The notes under the pieces were generated by a model. That model saw nothing but the letters and a program-made list of their open reading frames with translations. It ran no database searches and was not told the DNA's origin. Source: Gemmatimonadota bacterium (GTDB taxonomy: Bacteria > Gemmatimonadota > Gemmatimonadetes > Gemmatimonadales > GWC2-71-9). From it: a stretch of DNA of 64,000 bases. The DNA is taken from NCBI GenBank assembly GCA_016720805.1, contig JADKJZ010000005.1:62001-126000 (forward strand), given 5' to 3'. This document shows, piece by piece, positions 16,702-24,526 of the stretch. The position numbers and the translations under genes are program-made. Numbering within the stretch: position 1 is the stretch's first letter; each line of letters opens with the position of its first letter.

Positions 16702-17681
16702 CCGCGCGGCGCCTCAATGCGCTGGATCAGCGTCGACAAGGCATCGTCCGCCGAGACCCCTTCGAGTTCGAGTTCTGGCGCGACGACGACCCGGTGCCGC
16801 AACACGGCCGGCGCGAGCCGCTTCACGTCGTCGGGGGTGACGTACTCGCGTCCATCGACGAGCGCGGCCGCCTGCGCCACCTTGAGCAACGCGACACTTG
16901 CCCGCGGCGACGCGCCGAGGGTGAGCGCCGGTGCATTGCGGGTCGCTCGCACCAGTGCCGTGATGTACTCGACCAGCGGCAACTCGACCCGTACGCGCCG
17001 CACCGCCGCCCGCAGCGTGGCCAACCCCGTCGCGTCGAGCACCTGCTGGATGCCGAACGTCGCCACCGAGGAGGAGTCGAAGCCCCCGAGCACCCGATGC
17101 AGGACACCGCTTTCGACATCGGCCTCGGGGTAGCCGAGCGTGCTCTTGATCAGGAAGCGATCGAGTTCCGCCTCGGGGAGCGGATAGGTCCCCTCGAATT
17201 CGATCGGATTCTGGGTGGCGAAGACGGTGAACGAGGCGCTCATCGGGTGACTGGTGCCGTCCACGGTGACGCTGCGCTCGCCCATTGCCTCGAGCAGTGC
17301 CGCCTGCGTCTTGGCCGGCGCGCGATTGATCTCGTCGGCGAGCACCAGGTCGGCGAACAATGGCCCGGCGCGAAAGGTGAAGTCACCGCTCGCGTTGAGG
17401 ATGCTCACCCCGGTGATGTCGGAGGGCATCAGGTCGGCGGTGAACTGGATCCGGCGAAACGCCAGGCCGAGCGCCTCGTTGAACGCGCGGACCAGAAGGG
17501 TCTTGGCGGTGCCCGGGGGCCCTTCGAGCAGGACGTGTCCGGCAGCGAGGAGCGCATGGAGCGACTCGCGAACGACCACCTCCTGGCCCAGCACGACGCG
17601 TTGAATTTCGGTGAGCACGCGGCTCGCGGTCTCGGCGTGTGCGACAGCCTCATCGGCTGTCAGGTGCGAATGCTCTGCCAC
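16698..17681 (-). CDS. MoxR-type AAA+ ATPase
   Basis: A 327-residue AAA ATPase of the MoxR group. Walker A is GPPGTAKT in HVLLEGPPGTAKTLLVRAF, Walker B is LVLADEINRAPAKTQAALLEAM, sensor 1 is FTVFATQNPIEFEGTYPLPEAELDRF, and the C-terminal lid follows. The GTG at 17679-17681 is chosen as the start because the longer open frame upstream overlaps the DUF4350 coding region. The start overlaps DUF4350 by 22 bp and the stop overlaps DUF58 by 4 bp, so the genes are translated as a block. It is likely a chaperone for the VWA-fold partner. Confidence 0.9.
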   Translation of the reverse strand: MAEHSHLTADEAVAHAETASRVLTEIQRVVLGQEVVVRESLHALLAAGHVLLEGPPGTAKTLLVRAFNEALGLAFRRIQFTADLMPSDITGVSILNASGDFTFRAGPLFADLVLADEINRAPAKTQAALLEAMGERSVTVDGTSHPMSASFTVFATQNPIEFEGTYPLPEAELDRFLIKSTLGYPEADVESGVLHRVLGGFDSSSVATFGIQQVLDATGLATLRAAVRRVRVELPLVEYITALVRATRNAPALTLGASPRASVALLKVAQAAALVDGREYVTPDDVKRLAPAVLRHRVVVAPELELEGVSADDALSTLIQRIEAPRG

Positions 17682-18850
17682 AACTCCTCCGCGGCGTTCG
17701 CCGCTTGCAAGACGCTCGACGCCGGTTGCCCGGGTGTCGTCAGGTGGATCAGGGTGTCGAGCGCGCGGCGGCCTTCGGCCGTCGTGGTGTTGCCATCCTG
17801 CTCGACCAGCCAGCGACGCCAATCGCCACGAGACCGCAGCGCCGTTGGCGTCAAGCGACGACGCAGTCCGCGCACGATGGCGCCAATGGCCTCGTCGTGG
17901 CCCTTCGCCGCCGAGAGGGCGGTGGCCAGGGCGCGCAGATGCTCGATCGGATTGCGCCGCCGCCGGTCGATGCGGGCACCGATCTGTCCGAAGCGGAAGG
18001 CGCCGAACAGCAGCATCAGGACGCCGACGCCCGCGAGTTGCCAGGCGGCCCATCCCCAGGGGGAGCGCCAGCTCCAGTCGACGACGGCATCGCTGAGTGA
18101 TCCGCTCGCGCCGAAACCATGATGGTACTCCTCGAAGACCACCTGATCGTATCGGCCAGCCACCAGGCCGAGGACGAAGGGGCCCGCGCCGTTGTCGTGC
18201 CGACGTACGACGCGATTGCGGAAGAGCGCGACATCGGCCACGAGGAGGATGCTGCCCGACGAATCGGCGGGTTCCAGGCGCACGGCGACCACGCCTCGTG
18301 CGGTGGTGAGCAGTGGCGTGACGCGCGCGTAGCGCGGCACGGTGCAGCGCGTCGCTCCGGTATCGAAGACGCGACTGGAATCGGCAGCGATCCCTTCGCC
18401 GGTGGGCTGCAGGACGGCATGGACGCTCATCGGCGCTTCGCGCACCGCGAGTGAATCGAAGAGGTGGGGTTCGACTCGATACCCGTAGCAGCGCATCAAC
18501 GAACTCGTCGCGGTTCCGGCCAGGAGCACGTCGCCGGTGCGCCGGAAGCGGTCGATGGCGGCCCGATCCGGACCGCTGAGTGGCGCCGACGGATTCAGCA
18601 GCGCGAGCAAGGTGCGTTGGCCGCTCTCGGGATCTGCCAGGCGCGTGGTCCGGTCGCGCTGCCGGCGCACCGATATCCCCAGGCCGCGAGTGGCCTCGAG
18701 GATGCCCGACGTCCCGCCCGGTCCGGTGACCAGTGTCGAGGCGCGCTCATCCTCGGCGATCCGCTTGTCGCTGCCGGCAAGCACTCCCGCGATGGTGACG
18801 AACACCGCGGCGGTGGTGAGGACCAGCAGCAGTTCAGTGCGCGGGCGCAT
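17660..18850 (-). CDS. DUF4350 domain-containing membrane protein
   Basis: A 396-residue protein with an N-terminal membrane segment (ELLLVLTTAAVFVTIAGVLAG) and a second near the C-terminus (WGWAAWQLAGVGVLMLLFGAF). The DUF4350 region spans roughly residues 30-230 (STLVTGPGGTSGILEATRGLGISV..., LLALLNPSAPLSGPDRAAIDRF). The ATG at 18850 gives MRPRTELLLV; the longer frame upstream is rejected because it would overlap DUF4129 almost entirely. It is part of the MoxR/DUF58 operon. Function is unknown; partners suggest an envelope role. Confidence 0.82.
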   Translation of the reverse strand: MRPRTELLLVLTTAAVFVTIAGVLAGSDKRIAEDERASTLVTGPGGTSGILEATRGLGISVRRQRDRTTRLADPESGQRTLLALLNPSAPLSGPDRAAIDRFRRTGDVLLAGTATSSLMRCYGYRVEPHLFDSLAVREAPMSVHAVLQPTGEGIAADSSRVFDTGATRCTVPRYARVTPLLTTARGVVAVRLEPADSSGSILLVADVALFRNRVVRRHDNGAGPFVLGLVAGRYDQVVFEEYHHGFGASGSLSDAVVDWSWRSPWGWAAWQLAGVGVLMLLFGAFRFGQIGARIDRRRRNPIEHLRALATALSAAKGHDEAIGAIVRGLRRRLTPTALRSRGDWRRWLVEQDGNTTTAEGRRALDTLIHLTTPGQPASSVLQAANAAEELWQSIRT

Positions 18851-19439
18851 AGCGCTCCGGCGCGGCGCGACGGCGCCATTCGGCATAGTCGGCCGCGTCA
18901 CACCCGGCACCGCCGAAGACGATGCGGTAGAGCTGGCGGACCAGGTCGCGGAATTCCTCGCGCGCTTCGCCGCGGAGCGCGGGTTCACCGAGGTATTCAG
19001 CTGGTGTCTTGCTGGGGTGGAAGTGCATCGCGCCCCAGCCATCGAGTGTCAGGACCAGTGCGAGAAAATCGGCCTGGACCGCTTCACGATAGCGCCCCGC
19101 GCCGGCGAGACGATCGGCCTCGGTTCGGAACCAGGCGGCATCACGTCGTTCTGCCGCGCTCGGCAGGATCGCGGCGACGGCCGGCGGCGCGCGCAGTGTC
19201 TGCCACACCAGCCAGCCGATGTGCACCAGGACGGCGACCAGGATCATCACCAGAATGCCAACCACGACCAGATAGAGCGCGGGGCTGTTCGATTCGAGGT
19301 GCCTGATCCAGTCCATCACTTCGGCGAAGCGCAGCCGCACGGCGGCAAGGGGATCCGTCGGCTCGGTCCACCGATACGTTGGCGCGGCGAAGACCGAGTC
19401 GAGGAGGGTGCGGAGCGAATCACCGGGGGCCGTCGTCAC
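18834..19439 (-). CDS. DUF4129 domain-containing membrane protein
   Basis: A 201-residue protein with one central transmembrane segment (LYLVVVGILVMILVAVLVHIGWLVW, about 56-80). The cytoplasmic C-terminal half is the DUF4129 domain, with KTPAEYLGEPA and FRDLVRQLYRIVFGG near the end. It overlaps DUF4350 by 17 bp and the next upstream gene by 4 bp. DUF4129 proteins recur with MoxR, DUF58 and DUF4350. Confidence 0.82.
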   Translation of the reverse strand: MTTAPGDSLRTLLDSVFAAPTYRWTEPTDPLAAVRLRFAEVMDWIRHLESNSPALYLVVVGILVMILVAVLVHIGWLVWQTLRAPPAVAAILPSAAERRDAAWFRTEADRLAGAGRYREAVQADFLALVLTLDGWGAMHFHPSKTPAEYLGEPALRGEAREEFRDLVRQLYRIVFGGAGCDAADYAEWRRRAAPERYAPAH

Positions 19440-20182
19440 GTCGCGGGGACGTCCGAGGCCATGAGTTCGAGGTCGAAGCCTTCCTTGCGCACCCGGATGT
19501 CGTAGTAGAGCACGACCGTCGCGACATAGACGAAGGGATAGACGAAGATGCTCAGGATCGAGGTGGCGACCATCATCAGAACGCCAGGCTCCGTGCTCCC
19601 CGCGCGGATCGCCAGGATGGCACCGATCATGATGGTCGGGACGACCAGCAGGAGCGAGGTGATGCCGATCACCGCGAGAATCTTCCGGCGGAAGCCCTTG
19701 CTGAGATCCCAGGAGCGCTGCAAGGCGTCGATACCCGGCTTGTCTTCGAGGACCACGACCACCGAGCTCAGCATGAGTCCGGACATCGCGATGATCCCGG
19801 GGATGATGAGCAACACGAGCCCGGTCACGATCAGCATCGCACTGCCGATGGACGACACCAGCAGTCGACCAATGAAGCCGAAGGCGTCGCGGATGGCGTC
19901 CACGGCGCGGACCGTGCCGCCGAGGTAGGCCTCCGACACCACCGAGGTGGTGGCGGCGATGCCGATGGTCGAGAGCACAAACGAGAGCAGCAGGTGGGTC
20001 AGGCCCAACGGGACGTTGGCCAGCAACCCCCCGGAGCGCTCCACGTAGATCCCCAGGGAGTCAGGGAGCACCCGGGTGATGGCCGCAATGGTGACCAGCG
20101 GGACGAAGTGCGCGCGGTATACCCCGAAGGAGACGTCGAGCACTTCACCAGCAGAGAGCGGACGCAACACCGGTGCGCTCAT
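19436..20182 (-). CDS. multi-pass membrane protein of the MoxR/DUF58 operon
   Basis: A 248-residue protein with about five to six hydrophobic segments (for example LLSFVLSTIGIAATTSVV, AMLIVTGLVLLIIPGIIAMSGLML, ILAVIGITSLLLVVPTIMIG). The opening LRPLSAGEVLDVSFGVYRAHF is typical of the glycerophosphoryl diester phosphodiesterase membrane-domain-like group. It is first in the minus-strand operon and diverges from the RDD-SpoIIM gene across 101 bp. Function is unknown. Confidence 0.7.
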   Translation of the reverse strand: MSAPVLRPLSAGEVLDVSFGVYRAHFVPLVTIAAITRVLPDSLGIYVERSGGLLANVPLGLTHLLLSFVLSTIGIAATTSVVSEAYLGGTVRAVDAIRDAFGFIGRLLVSSIGSAMLIVTGLVLLIIPGIIAMSGLMLSSVVVVLEDKPGIDALQRSWDLSKGFRRKILAVIGITSLLLVVPTIMIGAILAIRAGSTEPGVLMMVATSILSIFVYPFVYVATVVLYYDIRVRKEGFDLELMASDVPAT

Positions 20183-20232
20183 CGAGAAACACTCCTGGAG
20201 GAGGGGAGTTGGTCGGGGAAGTTTCGACGCCG

Positions 20233-20238
20233 TAGATT
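20233..20238 (+). promoter_or_regulatory. -10-like element before the RDD-SpoIIM gene
   Basis: TAGATT lies 45 nt before the ATG at 20284 in the 101-bp divergent gap. The matching -35 is weak. It belongs to the recurrent TAnnTT set. Confidence 0.3.
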
Positions 20239-20283
20239 ACCGGGAATTCGCCGTTCCGGCACCCCCCACCGCCAATCGGATTC

Positions 20284-22053
20284 ATGGCCGACACTCCGGC
20301 ACCGACCTATCGGCAGCATTTCGAGCTCGAAACACCTGAGCACGTCGTCCTCGACTACGAGCTCGCCGGGGTCGGCAGCCGCGCGCTCGCCGCCCTCGTC
20401 GACATGCTGCTGGTGTCCATCCTGTCGGTGGTGGTGACGGTCTCACTGCTCTTCTGGGGAAACTTCTCCGGTTGGATCAGCGCGCTGCAGGTCCTGCTGC
20501 TCTACTCGTTGATCTGGCTCTACTTTGCGCTCTTCGAAGGCTTGCGGCGCGGCCAGACGCCGGGGAAGCGCATGGTCGGGATTCGCACCATCCGCGACAG
20601 CGGGCATGGGTTGACCTTCGCCGACGCCGCGACCCGCCACCTGCTGACACCGATCGACATGGTCGGCATGATCGGGTTGGTCCTGATCGCCGTGCACCCG
20701 CGGGCCAAGCGACTCGGCGACCTGGTCGCCGGGACGGTCGTGGTGCGCGATCAACCCGTCGAGGTGGCCCGGCCGGCCGAGCCGATGGACATCGCGGTCG
20801 ATGCGGAGGAGGATGGCTCGCCGGAACTGGCCGACGACGAGTTTGCCCTGATCCGCGAATTCATCGGGCGCGCGCCATCGCTGCCGCGTCCGGTGCGGAA
20901 TCGGTTCGCCACGCAGTTCGCGGCGCGCTTTGCCGGCCGCTTTCCGGAGCGTCCGGGCGACGAATTCCAGTTCCTGCAGACGTTGTTCATCCGCGAACGT
21001 GGTCGTCGGCGCGGCAAGTTCGGCGCGCGGAGCGGCGGCGGCCGACGCGCCGTGTCGGAGCGACTGCTGGCGCGGAAGGGTGCCCGCTGGGACGCCTTCG
21101 ATCAGTTGGCCGGACGCGTCGCGCGCGGCGGCCTCGATGTCTTGAGCGCCGAGGAGTTGCCGGACTTCGCCGCGCGCTACCGGGAGGTCGCCGCCGACCT
21201 CGCGCGGGTCCGTACCTATGGCGCCGACCCCGTCGTGTCGGCGCGGCTCGAGCGACTGGTCGCGGCCGGGCACAACGCGCTCTATCGTGCGGAGCGGCGG
21301 AGTTGGCGCCGACTGTCGCGCTTTCTGGTCGTCGAGGCGCCGGCGGCGGTGGTGGCGTCGTGGCGCACGGTGCTGCTCGCGGCCGCACTCTTCATCGTGC
21401 CAGGGATCGGCGGCTACGCGCTGCTGCGCGAACAACCCGGCCTCGCCCCGTCTCTCATCCCCGACGTGATGCTCGAGCGCGCCGAGGCCGGGAAGAGCCG
21501 CGGCCCCGCGGGGAGCGGGTACGTCGAGGTGTCGGCCGACAAGCGGCCGGTGATGGCCACGTCGATCATCGCCAACAACGTGCGCGTCGCGGTCGCCTGC
21601 TTTGCCTCCGGTGTGGTGTTCGGCGTCGGATCGCTGATTCTGCTGGCCCTGAACGGGCTGCAACTCGGTGCCGCCAGCGGACACTTCGCGAACCTCGGCG
21701 TACTGGGGTACCTCTGGAGTTTCGTGGTCGGGCACGGTGTGCTGGAGCTCTTCGCAATCTGGGTGGCGGGCGCCGCCGGCTTCCTGCTCGGCCGGGCGGT
21801 GATCGTCCCCGGCGACTACAGCCGTCGTGATGCGCTGGTGTTGGCCTCGCGGCGCGCGTTGCCGATGGTCGCCGCCGCGGTGGTGCTCCTGATCGTCGCC
21901 GGGCTGATCGAGGGATTGATCTCGGCGAGCACGGCGACCCTCCGCACGCGGCTGCTGGTGAGCGGTGGATCGGCGCTCGTTCTGGCGACCTATCTGCTGT
22001 TCGGCGCGATGGCACGGCGCCGCAGCAGTGACGCTCTCGACGTCTCACGTTGA
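20284..22053 (+). CDS. fused RDD family / SpoIIM (stage II sporulation M) membrane protein
   Basis: A 589-residue protein joining two families normally encoded separately. Residues ~10-165 are an RDD domain (LGVG-type start YELAGVGSRALAALVDMLLVS, then GQTPGKRMVGIRTI and HPRAKRLGDLVAGTVVV). Residues ~190-360 are the soluble leader of SpoIIM-like proteins, with a basic linker. Residues ~365-580 form the SpoIIM membrane domain (VRVAVACFASGVVFGVGSLILLALNGLQLGA, GVLELFAIWVAGAAGFLLGRAVI). In other bacteria, RDD and SpoIIM genes sit next to MoxR/DUF58/DUF4129 genes, as here. There is no stop or frameshift at the junction. Confidence 0.85.
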   Translation: MADTPAPTYRQHFELETPEHVVLDYELAGVGSRALAALVDMLLVSILSVVVTVSLLFWGNFSGWISALQVLLLYSLIWLYFALFEGLRRGQTPGKRMVGIRTIRDSGHGLTFADAATRHLLTPIDMVGMIGLVLIAVHPRAKRLGDLVAGTVVVRDQPVEVARPAEPMDIAVDAEEDGSPELADDEFALIREFIGRAPSLPRPVRNRFATQFAARFAGRFPERPGDEFQFLQTLFIRERGRRRGKFGARSGGGRRAVSERLLARKGARWDAFDQLAGRVARGGLDVLSAEELPDFAARYREVAADLARVRTYGADPVVSARLERLVAAGHNALYRAERRSWRRLSRFLVVEAPAAVVASWRTVLLAAALFIVPGIGGYALLREQPGLAPSLIPDVMLERAEAGKSRGPAGSGYVEVSADKRPVMATSIIANNVRVAVACFASGVVFGVGSLILLALNGLQLGAASGHFANLGVLGYLWSFVVGHGVLELFAIWVAGAAGFLLGRAVIVPGDYSRRDALVLASRRALPMVAAAVVLLIVAGLIEGLISASTATLRTRLLVSGGSALVLATYLLFGAMARRRSSDALDVSR

Positions 22054-22104
22054 CGATCGCTGCTCTCCGCCATTTCCCGTTCACCCTGTCCCCCTGAGGG
22101 TTTC

Positions 22105-23277
22105 ATGATGGCATTGCGTCAGCACAGCGCACCGAACCGGTTGTGGAGTCTGCGCGCCATCGTCGGGCTCGTCCTGCTAACGGCATGCGGCAAGAACCCT
22201 GAACGGCCGCGCGTCGATCAGGCGGCGTGGCAGGTCGATTCCGTCCCCCTCCTCGACATCGGCTCGGCACCCGATGACACCACGGAGTGGATTGGTGTGG
22301 CGGAAGGGGTGACGATGGTCGGCGACAGTGAGATCGTCGTGGCCGATCGAGGCTTTGCATCGTTGCGATACTTCGACCGGACTGGCGCCTTCAAACGGGC
22401 CGCAGGGCGTGCGGGCAGCGGGCCGGGTGAATTCGACTATATCGCACGGCTGTTTCACTGCGGCGATTCGTTGGTCGTTCAGGATATCGGCAGCCGCCAG
22501 TTCATGGTGTTCGGAGAATCCGGTGCCTTCGCCCGAGCGTACCGCCCACAGGGGCCGGCCGGCGCTCGCTTCGACTCACCGTACCGGCTGGCCTGCGGTC
22601 CGAGTGGAGCGTTCATCGACATCGGCTGGAACAACGACCCGCAGGTGAAGGCGCCAACTCGCGTCCGCGGCACGGCCCCCCTCTGGCTCGCCGACGCAGC
22701 CGGTGCTCCTGCGGTGGTCCTTGGGGAATTCCCGGCGTCAGAGCGTCTGGCGACCCCAGGGGGTTCCGGTCCGCACGCGCTCGGCAAGGAGCCGGTGCTC
22801 GCCCTTGGTCGCGATCGGGCCTATTACGGCGCCGCCGATTCCTTTCTGGTGAACGTCTTCGACCTGCAGGGCAAGCCGCTGCCGTCGATCCAGAAGCCAT
22901 CGGTGCCGCTGGGGACAACCGAGGCGGACCGCGCGAGGTACCGACTGCTCGACACCCTGGGGAAGAAGGACGTGGCCCGACGGCTCCACCAGTGGGAGCA
23001 GTTCACTTTCCCGCCGACGGTGCCGGCGTATACCGCCTTCCTGGTCGACCGCGAGGACAATTTGTGGGTGCGGATGTTTCCGCGGTCCGAGGAGAACCGG
23101 GTGCGCTGGGTGATCTTCTCGCCACGCGGGGCCGAGATCGGCAGCCTCGATCTTCCGGATGTACTCGAGGTCCACGACATCGGTGCCGATTATGTGCTTG
23201 GCATCGAGACTCGGCAGGAGGATGGTGGGCAGCAGGTGCGAATGTACCGGCTCCATCGGGCGTCATCCGGCCGGTGA
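22105..23277 (+). CDS. lipoprotein with predicted six-bladed beta-propeller
   Basis: A 390-residue protein. The N-terminal signal ends in LVLLTACG, a lipobox-like site. The mature part shows repeated propeller-type strands: EIVVADRGFASLRYFDRTGAFKR, GPGEFDYIARLFHCGDSLVVQD, RQFMVFGESGAF, and NLWVRMFP near the end. GPGEF after RAGSG is typical of 6-bladed propeller proteins with NHL-like blades. Start ATG at 22105 or 22108. Substrate unknown. Confidence 0.75.
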   Translation: MMALRQHSAPNRLWSLRAIVGLVLLTACGKNPERPRVDQAAWQVDSVPLLDIGSAPDDTTEWIGVAEGVTMVGDSEIVVADRGFASLRYFDRTGAFKRAAGRAGSGPGEFDYIARLFHCGDSLVVQDIGSRQFMVFGESGAFARAYRPQGPAGARFDSPYRLACGPSGAFIDIGWNNDPQVKAPTRVRGTAPLWLADAAGAPAVVLGEFPASERLATPGGSGPHALGKEPVLALGRDRAYYGAADSFLVNVFDLQGKPLPSIQKPSVPLGTTEADRARYRLLDTLGKKDVARRLHQWEQFTFPPTVPAYTAFLVDREDNLWVRMFPRSEENRVRWVIFSPRGAEIGSLDLPDVLEVHDIGADYVLGIETRQEDGGQQVRMYRLHRASSGR

Positions 23278-23300
23278 TCCCTGCATCCTGCGGCTGATTG

Positions 23301-23320
23301 GGGCGACGGATGCGTCGCCC
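23301..23320. repeat. palindrome-family copy in the CDGSH leader
   Basis: A 20-bp copy of the GGGCG-N10-CGCCC family with a one-base change (ACGGATGCGT centre). It ends just before the TATCTT element at 23322-23327 that precedes the CDGSH start. Confidence 0.7.
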
Positions 23321-23333
23321 TTATCTTTCCGCC

Positions 23334-23564
23334 ATGTCAGAGACCCCCACGCCCCTTCGCGTCACCATCCGCAGTGCCACGCCCTGCGCGCCCTACGTCC
23401 TCAACGGCGATTTCGAAGTCGTCGACGGTGACGGCAACCCGATCGAGTTGCCACCGCGGGTCAATCAGCAGCGGCTTTCGCTCTGTTCCTGCGGCCAGAG
23501 CGCCAAGTGGCCGGTCTGCGACGGCACCCACAAGGGCCTGACCCCGATCGCGCCGACGCCCTGA
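23334..23564 (+). CDS. CDGSH-type iron-sulfur protein
   Basis: A 76-residue protein. The [2Fe-2S] signature is complete: CSCGQSAKWPVCDGTHKG, with three Cys and one His ligands (C-x-C-x8-C-x3-H) in the C-terminal third. The TATCTT element at 23322-23327 is only 6 nt before the ATG, so a leaderless transcript is possible. The frame extends upstream to 23298, but only through the palindrome repeat, which encodes MRRPY-like residues and is not part of the protein. Role in redox or iron-sulfur handling is inferred. Confidence 0.88.
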   Translation: MSETPTPLRVTIRSATPCAPYVLNGDFEVVDGDGNPIELPPRVNQQRLSLCSCGQSAKWPVCDGTHKGLTPIAPTP

Positions 23565-23570
23565 GGCGTC

Positions 23571-24407
23571 TCAGGCCGGCAGTCGGAGTGCCTCGTGCAC
23601 GCCGACCCGCGCCACGCGGTCCGCGGTGAGCCGCCAGGCGAGGTAGCGCCCGGCACCCGGCGGAATCACCGTACCCTGATGGGTCCGTATCGTGGCGGGG
23701 GTTTCCGCGACCAACCAGCGCAACACCAGGCCCAGCCCCGACTCGTCGAGGTCGGGGGTGAGCAGCGCGTTCAACCCCCGCTCCCGCTCCCGAAGCCGAC
23801 CGATTTCGCCGCGCCGCAGGCCGATGAGTCGATGCGTCGGCGTGGCCGGAAAGACCGCCTGCGAGAGATGGATCGCCACGCCGACCGCATAGATCCACTC
23901 ACGCAGCGGGACGGTGCGCGTCAGTTCCCAACTGTCCCACGTGGTGAGTGGGGTGTCGCGGAGGATCGCGGCGGAATCGGCCGCACCCCACCGGGTGATG
24001 GCGGCCTGGCCGCGCACCTGGGCCAGCAGCAGGGCGGCGTTGTCCGGCTCACGATCGAGAAAGAGCACCACCAACGGTGGTTGGCCGGGGAGAGGGAGGA
24101 CGGCCTCACCCTCATCGCTGCCCGCGATGAGCACCGTGGTATGGGGAAGGTCGGCGCCGAGGCGTGCCGCGGTCTGCTTGGCGTCGCGCAGTTGCTGCTG
24201 CAGCGAGAGGTCGGAGGCTCGGACCGTTGCCCGCGCCAGCACCGACGGATCGGTCGCCAGTGGCAGTGTCTCGAGGTGGGGTGCCCGCTGACGCCGGATC
24301 CGCTCGAGGATCGCCGCGTGGCGCTCGACCAGATGGTGCGTGGCGTGCGCGTCGTCGGGTGCTCCCCGCGCCGCCGCCCAGGGCGTGACCAGATCAAGCA
24401 ATGGCAT
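23571..24407 (-). CDS. hypothetical protein
   Basis: A 278-residue protein without signal peptide or membrane segment. It is rich in Arg and Leu, with an alpha-helical first third (ILERIRRQRAPHLETL, LQQQLRDAKQTAARLG), a beta-strand block TTVLIAGSDEGEAVLPLPGQPPLVVLFLD, and a helical C-terminal part. I do not recognise the family. It converges with the CDGSH gene (6 bp gap) and diverges from the histidine kinase gene. Confidence 0.6.
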   Translation of the reverse strand: MPLLDLVTPWAAARGAPDDAHATHHLVERHAAILERIRRQRAPHLETLPLATDPSVLARATVRASDLSLQQQLRDAKQTAARLGADLPHTTVLIAGSDEGEAVLPLPGQPPLVVLFLDREPDNAALLLAQVRGQAAITRWGAADSAAILRDTPLTTWDSWELTRTVPLREWIYAVGVAIHLSQAVFPATPTHRLIGLRRGEIGRLRERERGLNALLTPDLDESGLGLVLRWLVAETPATIRTHQGTVIPPGAGRYLAWRLTADRVARVGVHEALRLPA

Positions 24408-24483
24408 GAGCCGTCGAAGCTACCGACGGGAGCGCCGGGGGGACAGGTGGTGGATTTCCCCCCCGCTGGCCGGTCGGACGCCG

Positions 24484-24489
24484 TATCTT
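24484..24489 (+). promoter_or_regulatory. -10-like TATCTT element before the hybrid kinase gene
   Basis: TATCTT lies 37 nt before the ATG at 24527, in the 119-bp gap between divergent genes. It belongs to the TAnnTT set. Confidence 0.3.
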
Positions 24490-24526
24490 GCACGGAGTTG
24501 GCCCTCTCTCACCGACGGGTGGTGCC

